From a virus: a stretch of DNA of 57,751 nt. A model generated the notes under the pieces. It did not search any database and was not told where the DNA came from. It worked only from the letters and a program-made list of their open reading frames with translations. The DNA lies in IMG/VR virus record IMGVR_UViG_3300023109_000027, positions 1-57,751 of that record. One strand, 5' to 3'. This document shows positions 28,066-36,603 of the stretch, piece by piece; the first letter of the stretch is position 1; every line of letters starts with the position of its first letter. Both the position numbers and the translations under genes were made by a program.

Positions 28066-30622
28066 AGTAGGATCGAATGTTTCCAAGCAAACCCTGCTCC
28101 ATTTCGGGCATAGAGTAAGCCTCGTACATACTACGGGGCTCTCTTGATTCTACTGCCTCGGCTTCTAAAACAGTTTGAACAGGCTCCCTGTTTTCCATTA
28201 ACCGTTGACCCACAGAAGTGTTACCTATTCCCTCTGACAAGTTTATTGCAGGTTGGGGTTCGTTTGGGTTGGGTCGTAATTTTGGTCGCAAAGTGGGAGT
28301 GAACCCTGTTGGTGTCGGCATTCCGTAATCTTCGGCATACATAGCAAGGTCTAAATCACCCTCTGAGCTATTTGGAAAAACGGGGGTGCTTTTGTATACG
28401 GGGGCAGCAGGACCTATCTGGTCGGGAACCTCGTCTCCAAAAGCCGCGGTTACGGCAGACAACCAGTTGTTTGCCGAAATACCGGGAGTATTGTTTCCAT
28501 ATCGGGACTCACCCGCTTTACGAACTTCTCCCGTAGTCTTCATTGTGTCTCGAACAAGCGGAAGGCCCGCCCATTCGGAAGCAAGATCGTTAGCAAAATC
28601 AAAGCTAGACTTCTCACCTCGCGACCACGCGTTGAACCCGCGTCTATCTAGTAGCCTGTTGTTGGCATGATCCTGAACCTCTGGAGTAAAAACATCTGTG
28701 GGTAGTAACCCGTCATCCATTTTTAAAAGCGTTTTAAAGGTGTTAAATTTTATCTGGCCCGCGCCTGCGGCAGGGCCGTTTTCATCACCTTGATACCGCA
28801 TTATTTGTTCTACCGTCATGTCTGTAATTGGAGTTTCGGGTATGTTTTTTGCAGCGTAATTCCATTGATCATAGTCGCCGTCGGACTCAACATCATAAAT
28901 AACGCTTAAAAGTTTTTGGCGCATTGTAGGGTCACCACCATTGTTCATATAAACAGGTCCGCCGTCCGCGAACTGTTGATAAGCGCCAATGCCCTGCGGG
29001 TCCGGTCCGCGTGTCGGGGGTGGCCCCATTGCTTCACCGCCGCTGGCGAAAAGTTGCATTTCATCTGATCGTACACCTTCCGCGATTTGCGCTTTCTCTA
29101 GACCAAAAAACCGATCTCTTGGATCAAGCCCATAGCCCTCGTTTGAAAGCATCGCAGGAAACCCGAAAGAACCGCCGCCGCCGCCAAAGGTCTGTCGTTC
29201 TTTTTGTTGAACTTCTTGCAAAAAAGTGTCTCGCTTTTGATCAAACTCGGGGTCCCCGTAAGTCCGTTCTAAATACTGACCATATTGATTTATGCCGTTA
29301 CCTTGCTGCATCCCGCCCATACCAAACTGCGGTTGCTGCATTCCGCCCATAACAAACGGCGGTTGTTGATACGCCAGTTGCTGTTCGGGTCCGTAGGGCA
29401 TGTTTATCGGGGTTCCGAGGCCATTAAACCGGTCTCCTCTTACAGGACCTCCGTAAGAAAACTGCTGATAAGCGCCAATGCCCCGCGGTCCGCGAGTCAT
29501 GTTTCGGGCTGTTTCGTTCAGGGTTCCAATTCCGCGCATCACGGGACCTCCTTGGGCAAAGTTTTCTGGTCGAGTTTGAGGTCTAACGGACCGCAGGACC
29601 TCTCCCTTGGGGGCTCCCAACGGGTTAATCTTTAGCCCGCGGCGTTGCCGTTCCGCAAAACGGTCCAAGCCTTTTTTTTCTGAAATAAGGTCGGACATTA
29701 GAGTTTCAAAACCCATTAACCCCGCCTCTTTTAAGTCGCCTTCGAAGTCGCCCTTGTATTCATCGTGATAGACTAACTCTCCGGTACGGTAATCTGTAAA
29801 AGGCTTTTGAAGCAAGGGGTCTGTGGTCTTTGGAAAGTCAGCGTCCATACCTTGAAACCCCCCATCAGGGCTATAATAGGTTGCTCCGCCTTTAAAGGTT
29901 GGAGTTCCCACTCCCGGGTTTAAGGGGTCATCCCCTTGCGGGTTGTCGTAGTATTGAACAATTCCTTCGTTTGTGTCAGGGAACCCAAGTGTTTTAGTGT
30001 TTCTTAAATCTTTCGCAATAGCCCTAGATATTGCTTCTCCGTATTCGAGAGACACGGCTTCCTCCGCCGCAGTTATAGACCCTAACTCTTTTATTTTGCG
30101 AAGAAAAAAGTCCTTTGCTTCGGAAAAAGCCCCGTGGCCTAATTCATGGGCAAGAACCGTATCCTCTGCACTATCACTTAAAACGAGTTGGTCACGGGCT
30201 TGGTCTAACCCCGACAACGAAAAGTCGCCCTCAATATCTGCCACGGTTTCTAATTGAAGCCCTTTAACGTGTGCCGCAACAGCCTCTTCAGTATAGTTCT
30301 TTATTTTTTCTATTTCTTTTTGAGCGTCAATAATTTCTAAATTTATTTCTCTTTTTTCATGTTCCGATAACGGGACCGAGTCGGCATATCGTTTTTCAAA
30401 TTGAAGTCTAGCGTTATTGTCCTGAATTATTTTATACTGCCTACGCAGCATGTTGTTTCTAAATCTTTCAACATTAGGAGTGGTTTTATAAAAAGCCTCG
30501 GGTTCACTTAAAGGCACCGTAGTTACTTGCGGGTTTCTTAACGCACCAAGCTCCACCGTCATGGCGTTGTTAGACAACTCCATCAAACGCTGCATTCTTT
30601 CGGGGGAGATGCTTTCAGCCAT
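28058..30622 (-). CDS. Large virion protein with metalloprotease motif and lysozyme-like domain
   Basis: 854 residues. An HExxH zinc motif lies in TVLAHELGHGAF (158-166) with a coiled-coil helix before it. A lysozyme-like domain follows at about 565-680: VIYDVESDGDYDQWNYAAKN with catalytic Glu near 580, then NGPAAGAGQIKFNTFKTLLK. Between and around them are GG-rich linkers (FAQGGPVMRG, FSYGGPVRG, FADGGPVYM) and Gln/Gly-rich stretches. It probably digests peptidoglycan during DNA entry. The stop converges with the SNF2 gene. Confidence 0.7.
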   Translation of the reverse strand: MAESISPERMQRLMELSNNAMTVELGALRNPQVTTVPLSEPEAFYKTTPNVERFRNNMLRRQYKIIQDNNARLQFEKRYADSVPLSEHEKREINLEIIDAQKEIEKIKNYTEEAVAAHVKGLQLETVADIEGDFSLSGLDQARDQLVLSDSAEDTVLAHELGHGAFSEAKDFFLRKIKELGSITAAEEAVSLEYGEAISRAIAKDLRNTKTLGFPDTNEGIVQYYDNPQGDDPLNPGVGTPTFKGGATYYSPDGGFQGMDADFPKTTDPLLQKPFTDYRTGELVYHDEYKGDFEGDLKEAGLMGFETLMSDLISEKKGLDRFAERQRRGLKINPLGAPKGEVLRSVRPQTRPENFAQGGPVMRGIGTLNETARNMTRGPRGIGAYQQFSYGGPVRGDRFNGLGTPINMPYGPEQQLAYQQPPFVMGGMQQPQFGMGGMQQGNGINQYGQYLERTYGDPEFDQKRDTFLQEVQQKERQTFGGGGGSFGFPAMLSNEGYGLDPRDRFFGLEKAQIAEGVRSDEMQLFASGGEAMGPPPTRGPDPQGIGAYQQFADGGPVYMNNGGDPTMRQKLLSVIYDVESDGDYDQWNYAAKNIPETPITDMTVEQIMRYQGDENGPAAGAGQIKFNTFKTLLKMDDGLLPTDVFTPEVQDHANNRLLDRRGFNAWSRGEKSSFDFANDLASEWAGLPLVRDTMKTTGEVRKAGESRYGNNTPGISANNWLSAVTAAFGDEVPDQIGPAAPVYKSTPVFPNSSEGDLDLAMYAEDYGMPTPTGFTPTLRPKLRPNPNEPQPAINLSEGIGNTSVGQRLMENREPVQTVLEAEAVESREPRSMYEAYSMPEMEQGLLGNIRSYFN

Positions 30623-30632
30623 AGCCTAAATC

Positions 30633-31838
30633 CTACGCGTAAGGGTTCTGGTACATGCCCAACAGTTCTTGGAACGTGTAGGCTTTGTTCGCGGGCCGCT
30701 GTCCAATGGGCATGTTTGGTCCTACGGGCATTGGATTATTAGGTAATTCAGGGTCAACGATAGTTGGATTAAGCAAATCTGAAAACGGTGGAGGAGGCTG
30801 ACCAGAACTAATAGGGTCCAAGGTCGGCGGCGCGAAAGACGCGGGCATCGGCGCTTGGTACATGGGTTGCGCGAATTGAACGGGTTGCGGCTTGTCGTCT
30901 TCTTTGTCCAGAGGATCAATGTTTGGAATGGCTGCGTTACGAGCCGCAGCGTTTCTTGAGCTTTGTTCTGGGTTAGGGATGCCCGCGGGTTCCACTGTAT
31001 TGTATGGACCCGAGCCATGCCACTCGCCTCCTTTGTAACTGCCGCCGTCTTCACCCCCAAAAGTATTCTGCATACTTTGCTCAAAAGAATTGCCGCCACC
31101 AAAGGTTGATGACCATAGTCCAAACTCAGGTACGCCGCCGTGGCTCGGGAGCCCCGATCCGCCGTTCTGTTTCAAAAGCATGGCTTCCGCGGGCGTAATG
31201 TAGGCCAGCATGTGCGGCTGATCGCGGATCACGGTCTGTCGGGGTATGGACGCTATGCCCTGTTCCATTCTGTTCATAACTTCTCCACCTTCTGCTTTAG
31301 CCTGTGCGCCGCCTAACGGTATATCAAACCTCAAAGAATAATTGGGTTCATCTCCGCTATAGCCTACCCTAAAAATACCGTGTTTTCCCACTTTAATTTT
31401 TCCAAGACCCGTTGTTCGTGGTTTGCGACCTGTTCCTTCTTGGTGGTTGACATCAAGGCTAACTCGACCAAAGTCGGCTCCAAGATTAAACCGTTTAAGG
31501 GTTCCGTTTTTTGTTCTAACCATTTCTCCCTCTGGAAAAGTAATACTACGGTTGTTTCGAAAATTCTCTAAGTCAAAAGCTCCACGTATTTTATCTTCAC
31601 TTTCTGGATCATCAGGATTTAAATAAAGCTCTCCTTCGACGGCAAAACCTATTTGCCTGTTATTGTCGTCTACAACAACGTCACCATCAACGCTCTCTTT
31701 TTTTTGAAAAGAATAGTCGAGGGAGGGAGTTATGTTTCCACGGGAACTTCTAAAGGTCTTTTGAACACCACTATCTAAGGAAGACAATCCGTCTCCGGCG
31801 CTATAATTTAAACGGCCCTGAAAAGGTATTTCGCTCAT
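30633..31838 (-). CDS. Virion protein with beta-hairpin-rich N-terminus
   Basis: 401 residues. The first 180 residues alternate polar and hydrophobic positions in many short strands (RGNITPSLDYSFQKK; GRVSLDVNHQEGTG; SLRFDIPLGGAQAK), which recalls outer-membrane beta-barrels. A conserved segment follows: PRQTVIRDQPHMLAYITPAE, then GGSGLPSHGGVPEFG, a pattern I know from ejection-type proteins of marine phages. The C-terminal third is proline-rich and disordered-looking. It contains a perfect, inverted copy of the 15-bp motif. Confidence 0.55.
   Translation of the reverse strand: MSEIPFQGRLNYSAGDGLSSLDSGVQKTFRSSRGNITPSLDYSFQKKESVDGDVVVDDNNRQIGFAVEGELYLNPDDPESEDKIRGAFDLENFRNNRSITFPEGEMVRTKNGTLKRFNLGADFGRVSLDVNHQEGTGRKPRTTGLGKIKVGKHGIFRVGYSGDEPNYSLRFDIPLGGAQAKAEGGEVMNRMEQGIASIPRQTVIRDQPHMLAYITPAEAMLLKQNGGSGLPSHGGVPEFGLWSSTFGGGNSFEQSMQNTFGGEDGGSYKGGEWHGSGPYNTVEPAGIPNPEQSSRNAAARNAAIPNIDPLDKEDDKPQPVQFAQPMYQAPMPASFAPPTLDPISSGQPPPPFSDLLNPTIVDPELPNNPMPVGPNMPIGQRPANKAYTFQELLGMYQNPYA
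31220..31234 (-). repeat. Inverted copy of the dispersed 15-bp motif
   Basis: Minus strand reads CCGTGATCCGCGATC, identical to 14669-14683; it encodes VIRD in the virion protein. Confidence 0.65.
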
Positions 31839-34800
31839 CGGAATAATCCTCCTATGCCTGATCTTATCTCGCCGCCATTACGGGCTGTTAGTATGTCAAA
31901 CGGCCCAAACGCTAACTTAGCTCTTTCGGGGTCAATGCTACTGATGCCGCCAGACGCCGCGATAGACTGCGGTCTTTGTGCCGCGCTACCAGCGGGATCA
32001 ACAGAAGCCGTCTGGACCCCGCTGGGCGCAGCCGTTCCGGCAGGGAGTGGGAGGGCTCCTATGCCAGAGGGCTGTAGGGAGGCTTTTTTTAAAATGTCTG
32101 TTATTACGGGATTAAGTTCTGTTTTTTCCACGTCTTCCGTTGGAACAGCTACAGGGTCAGCGCGGGGTACAGGCATACCGGGATTAAATTGCTCCTCAGT
32201 ATCTCGCTGCTCAGTATCTTGATCTTCCGCCGAAAAAATCCTTCTTGGAATAACCACATAACCTGCATTTTTAAGATAGTCAGAAATTGTTCCCGTAATG
32301 CCCTTATTTACTTCAGGGTTGTCGCCGTACTGTCTAAGCATAGAAGCTAACAACTTTGGGTTTTGCAACAAGTCCGCGGCAAATAGTTTTCTCTGACTTT
32401 GAGGCAGTCTTAAAAAAATGTTTCTAGCCGCTTCCGCACCCTTTCCGGCTGCAATAATTGATCCGGGGCCACCTGACCCCCCAGTTAAGAGGCTTTGGCT
32501 TCTTGTACCCATAGCTGACCCAAAAATACTAACCCCAAAATCAATAATCGGTTTTGCTTCTGCAAAATTGGTATCCAACGTGTCATACGCCGTGTTTACT
32601 TGAACCTTTATAAGAGACTCTAACGCTTGCTTTGTGTAGTTAAGGTCTGATTCGGTAAACACACCTTTTTTAAGCATATAGTCGGACATAGTGGTATAAC
32701 TTCTTCCACCCGCTCTGCGACCACGACTTCCCGCAGATGTAATGTGTTTCTTTTCAAATAAATCTTTGTATATTTGAATAGCGTCCATAGGCTTTATATT
32801 CTGACCACGGCCCGCTGGATTTCCAAGAACAAAATATTCAAACAAAGAAGATTTAAACCCATCTATTGCTTTTTGTCGGTCAACCTTTAAGTCGGTTTGA
32901 CTCATCTTTGTATTAACGGGCATTGCTTTCAAAGCTTTTTGAGCGTCTTTTTTATTAAAAAAGGTGGCGGTGTACCCGCTTTGAGGGTCCGTTAAAGTAA
33001 AAATTCGTTGGTTTTTGGTTTCCCCTACTTTTGGTATGGCGTCGAACAATCTATCTAGCGCCGTAAGTTGATCTTTTCCCGCGCCCATTGCTTCGGCCAC
33101 AGCGGCGGTAGGATTTTCCCTAACTTCGCCCTTTGCGTTTCTTAACAAACTTGCAAAATTTGTTTGTGACTTTATCTGCGCTGCAAGTGCGCTGTTGGCT
33201 TCAACAACATTTCCAAGCTCTTCTTTAGCTATGTCAAATTGTTTTAAGTCAGCAAACAACTCAGGAAACATTGCTTCCAACTGAGAGTTAGACTTTATCC
33301 AATCGTTTAAAGCTTTCTGATTAATTGTTTTTGTTTCAGGATCATATGCTTGAGCCCGCGCTGTTCTAAGTATTTTATCAATTACTCCGTGGATAGAGTT
33401 TATTCCACCTTGAGCGCCTACTATACCCTGTTCCTGCGCAAACCGCCCCACCTGTTGAATGTCCATGACCTTTAAATAATTTGGGTCCGCCAATAGGCTG
33501 GAGGTTCTGTTAAAATCTAAAGCAATGCTTTCGGGGGCCATTCTAAAACCGCCGTCACGCGTTTGTTTTAGAGCTTTGCCGACGTAGCTGCGATAGTACA
33601 CATCCGAAAATGCTTTGGTAAATGCGTTGGCAGTTTTCAAAGCGTCAAGTTGTTTTGCTGTACCTTTTGAGCCTGCTTTGTCTGCAAAATTTACTAGGTC
33701 ATCCTCTATTGCGGCTGCAAATTGTCCAGCAACTCGTCGGGAATCAGGGGACAAGTCGCCATTCCTAGCCATAGCTAGTGCATCAGATTTAGCGTTAGTA
33801 AGCTCCCTTAAACTAATTCCATTTGGATTAAAGCTTGCCGCTTGAGAAGCGTCGTCCGCCACGTCCTGCAAAGGGTTTGCCGCCATGTAATCCAGCTTGT
33901 TTGCCATGATTAAACCGGAATGGCCCTCGGGTCGCATTGAATTTTGTGTTACCCAATTCCTAATAACGGTGGCTTTTTCTGTGGGCGAAGCATTGGGGTT
34001 TTCACGCGAAAAGGTTTCTACAAAATTATTTAAAAGACCCGCGTCGGGTTCTTCCGCGGCTTTTGCTGCTATCTCCGCGTCAAAACTATCTAAACGTGTT
34101 TGAATAAGGGCGTTGTCGGCCTGTCCCGTAACTTGACCACCTTGACCCATCTGTTTTTCTATCAGCGCCTTTCGCAAGTTTTCGTACAGGGCTTTCGTTG
34201 TGGGGTTTTTGTCCCCCCTTCTCGACACGGCTTCCACCGCAGCCCTTATCATAGGAGTTGTCACAACTTCTGGAAGGCCGTCGTTTCCAGCACGGGCTCC
34301 AGCGAGTATTTCTTGTTGGAGAAAACGGTCAAAAAGGTTTATTCCCGTTCCACCTGTTGCATCTACTCTAGCTGCATTTAAAGCTTCCAGAGCGGGACGA
34401 TCCAAACTTAATGCCGTGCTGTCCAAGCCCAAACGGCCCGACATTCTTTCTGCAAATTGAAACAGTTTTGACAAGTCTGATCTAACAAGGCTTTCTTTAT
34501 TGTAAGGACCCAATTCTTTTAAGGCAGCAATAAACCTTGGTGTATTTGTAGCCTCGCCTTTTTCGTTAAAGAAAGCGTTAATATCAAGCTCCCCTACTTT
34601 GCCGTACAACGTTTTTTGTTGAGAACGAGCTAATGCTTTTTGAGCCATTAACATATCAACAAGTCTATTAGACAAATCTATCATGTTTTCGTCTTGAATG
34701 GCTTTTTTCTCTATAGCAGTAAGAGGCTTTCCGTCAGGACCCCTCATTTTATTTAGCGTTGCTGTATCCGTTTTCTTTAATTGGTCAAAAGCCTTGAACA

Positions 34801-36592
34801 ATTCATTTTCAGCGGCATTCAATCGACTTTCAATACCTCTTTCAAATATTGTTTCTTTTATTTCCGCAGCAATCTTTAAAGCTTCTTTTGCAATAGGTGT
34901 GTCTCCGCCAATCGCTAACCGTGTTAAAACGGCTTCGTGCAAATCTATTTCAAGTTGGCGGGCCGTTTGTTGCGCTAACTCCAAGCCGTCAAACTCTCTA
35001 GCCAACGCGGCTTCCATACTTTGAATAGCTGGGTCCTCGCTCAACATACCTGAAGTAGCTTTTATTTTTGGGTCTAACGGCATAGACTCTAATTTTCTAA
35101 TCATTTCCTGCATTTTTTCAGGCGTATCAATAGAACCAAACTCTTTTAACTGTTCCAAAACCATTCTAAAACCACGGGCATTTTTTGCCGCGGTCCCCGT
35201 GTCTCTAAAAGTAGAAACTACGCCTTCTTTAAAACCGTAATCGGAAAGATTTCGAATGGCACTTGCAATAAATGGTTTCAGTCGTGACCCGACAGTCATC
35301 GCTAACTGTCCGAATATTACAGGAGTTGCAATAGCTCCACTTATTTCTCCAACCGTTTCAGACATGCCAAACGGGTTGGTTTTAGCGGCTCCACCGCCAA
35401 AAACAGCGGCTCCACCCCCCGCCAAAGCCTCGTAAAAAGCAAATAGCGCGGGATTCTTTTTAATGTCAGACCCTGCCCGCAATAATGCTTCCTCTAAAGC
35501 AACCATTTTTCTAAGCATATACGGGGCAGTGTTGCCCTGCATTATTGAGGCAACACCTTCTTTAGCAAAATCATTTATAGTTGGAAGCGGGCCTTGAGCC
35601 CCTTTGACACTTCCTTGGAATCGTTGCCCCGCAGCTTTTTGTGCGGCCTTATACTGAGGCCCAAAGGGGTTAGATAAGGGGTTAGCAAAGTCAAAATTCT
35701 TACCGATTTGTTTCCCCGCCGCTAACTCTGCGGGATTTGCCGCAAAAGACGCCATTGGAATGTTAAGTCTGTTCATTAAATAGTTTTGAACTACGCCCGA
35801 AGCGCCCCTGTTGGCAAGAGCGGTAAGTGGAGAATATGAAAACACGTCCGCGGTCATTTCTCCTGCCCGCATAGTAGCGTAATCTTCGGGGAAAGGTAGG
35901 TTTTTATCGCCTAAAAACATTTCTCCAAAATATTCGTTATATGGAAAGGCCAAAATACTAGAGCCTATTCCCGTAATGTATGGAAGCGCAAACCTTCCCG
36001 CAATATACGGGGTTTGAAGCCTACCAGCAATTTTATCAACCACGGGAATACCTGTGCGAGGAATATTATCAGGAGCCATTTGAGCTACCTTTTTACCCCC
36101 AGCATAACCCGCAACAAATGCCGTAGACACAGGAACGTTTTCTATCATCCGTGTGCCTAAAGAATCTAAGTAACCCTTCGGTTCCATTGTGGTAAGATAC
36201 TTTAATATCTCCCTGTCTGAAAACCGTTTTCCGGGCATAAACTTAGATGTTCCGTTTCTAAGCTCGGCGTAATTTCCCATACCTGTTCGAGCATCAAACT
36301 CTCCCGCGGCCTGCGCGGCAAAAGCTCGGGTCGGCGTGTATCGCTCACCACTTTGAGAGATAATCTCCTTCTTGCCGCCAAACGATTTCATTAGGTCTTT
36401 AAAATATTCAGGGGAAAAGTCTATCTTTTCAAATGTTGCGTGATTAAAGGGCTCATTATTTGTCGGAACAATGTCGTTGTCACCTAAACTTCCGGTTGTT
36501 TCAGGAGTAACCTCTGGATTAACGCTGACTTCCGCTAAAGTGAACGGATCATTAGTGCCGGATTGTTCTGATACAACAAGCTCGTTTTCCAT
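31835..36592 (-). CDS. Giant ejection or internal virion protein (1585 aa)
   Basis: The largest gene. The N-terminal 330 residues contain hydrophobic glycine-rich stretches (TAFVAGYAGGKKVAQMAPDN; GGGAAVFGGGAAKTNPFGMS) that could insert in or cross membranes. The middle 900 residues are mainly helical and charged, and the end is proline-rich and closes with LTARNGGEIRSGIGGLFR. Size, position after the tail genes and composition match proteins injected ahead of phage DNA, such as T7 gp16 or P22 gp16 analogues. No enzymatic motif is recognised. Confidence 0.65.
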   Translation of the reverse strand: MENELVVSEQSGTNDPFTLAEVSVNPEVTPETTGSLGDNDIVPTNNEPFNHATFEKIDFSPEYFKDLMKSFGGKKEIISQSGERYTPTRAFAAQAAGEFDARTGMGNYAELRNGTSKFMPGKRFSDREILKYLTTMEPKGYLDSLGTRMIENVPVSTAFVAGYAGGKKVAQMAPDNIPRTGIPVVDKIAGRLQTPYIAGRFALPYITGIGSSILAFPYNEYFGEMFLGDKNLPFPEDYATMRAGEMTADVFSYSPLTALANRGASGVVQNYLMNRLNIPMASFAANPAELAAGKQIGKNFDFANPLSNPFGPQYKAAQKAAGQRFQGSVKGAQGPLPTINDFAKEGVASIMQGNTAPYMLRKMVALEEALLRAGSDIKKNPALFAFYEALAGGGAAVFGGGAAKTNPFGMSETVGEISGAIATPVIFGQLAMTVGSRLKPFIASAIRNLSDYGFKEGVVSTFRDTGTAAKNARGFRMVLEQLKEFGSIDTPEKMQEMIRKLESMPLDPKIKATSGMLSEDPAIQSMEAALAREFDGLELAQQTARQLEIDLHEAVLTRLAIGGDTPIAKEALKIAAEIKETIFERGIESRLNAAENELFKAFDQLKKTDTATLNKMRGPDGKPLTAIEKKAIQDENMIDLSNRLVDMLMAQKALARSQQKTLYGKVGELDINAFFNEKGEATNTPRFIAALKELGPYNKESLVRSDLSKLFQFAERMSGRLGLDSTALSLDRPALEALNAARVDATGGTGINLFDRFLQQEILAGARAGNDGLPEVVTTPMIRAAVEAVSRRGDKNPTTKALYENLRKALIEKQMGQGGQVTGQADNALIQTRLDSFDAEIAAKAAEEPDAGLLNNFVETFSRENPNASPTEKATVIRNWVTQNSMRPEGHSGLIMANKLDYMAANPLQDVADDASQAASFNPNGISLRELTNAKSDALAMARNGDLSPDSRRVAGQFAAAIEDDLVNFADKAGSKGTAKQLDALKTANAFTKAFSDVYYRSYVGKALKQTRDGGFRMAPESIALDFNRTSSLLADPNYLKVMDIQQVGRFAQEQGIVGAQGGINSIHGVIDKILRTARAQAYDPETKTINQKALNDWIKSNSQLEAMFPELFADLKQFDIAKEELGNVVEANSALAAQIKSQTNFASLLRNAKGEVRENPTAAVAEAMGAGKDQLTALDRLFDAIPKVGETKNQRIFTLTDPQSGYTATFFNKKDAQKALKAMPVNTKMSQTDLKVDRQKAIDGFKSSLFEYFVLGNPAGRGQNIKPMDAIQIYKDLFEKKHITSAGSRGRRAGGRSYTTMSDYMLKKGVFTESDLNYTKQALESLIKVQVNTAYDTLDTNFAEAKPIIDFGVSIFGSAMGTRSQSLLTGGSGGPGSIIAAGKGAEAARNIFLRLPQSQRKLFAADLLQNPKLLASMLRQYGDNPEVNKGITGTISDYLKNAGYVVIPRRIFSAEDQDTEQRDTEEQFNPGMPVPRADPVAVPTEDVEKTELNPVITDILKKASLQPSGIGALPLPAGTAAPSGVQTASVDPAGSAAQRPQSIAASGGISSIDPERAKLAFGPFDILTARNGGEIRSGIGGLFR

Positions 36593-36603
36593 GTTTAAAC
36601 CCT

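Noticed and set aside
28000-28120. Bidirectional terminator expected between convergent genes
   Set aside because: No stem with U-runs on either strand was found.
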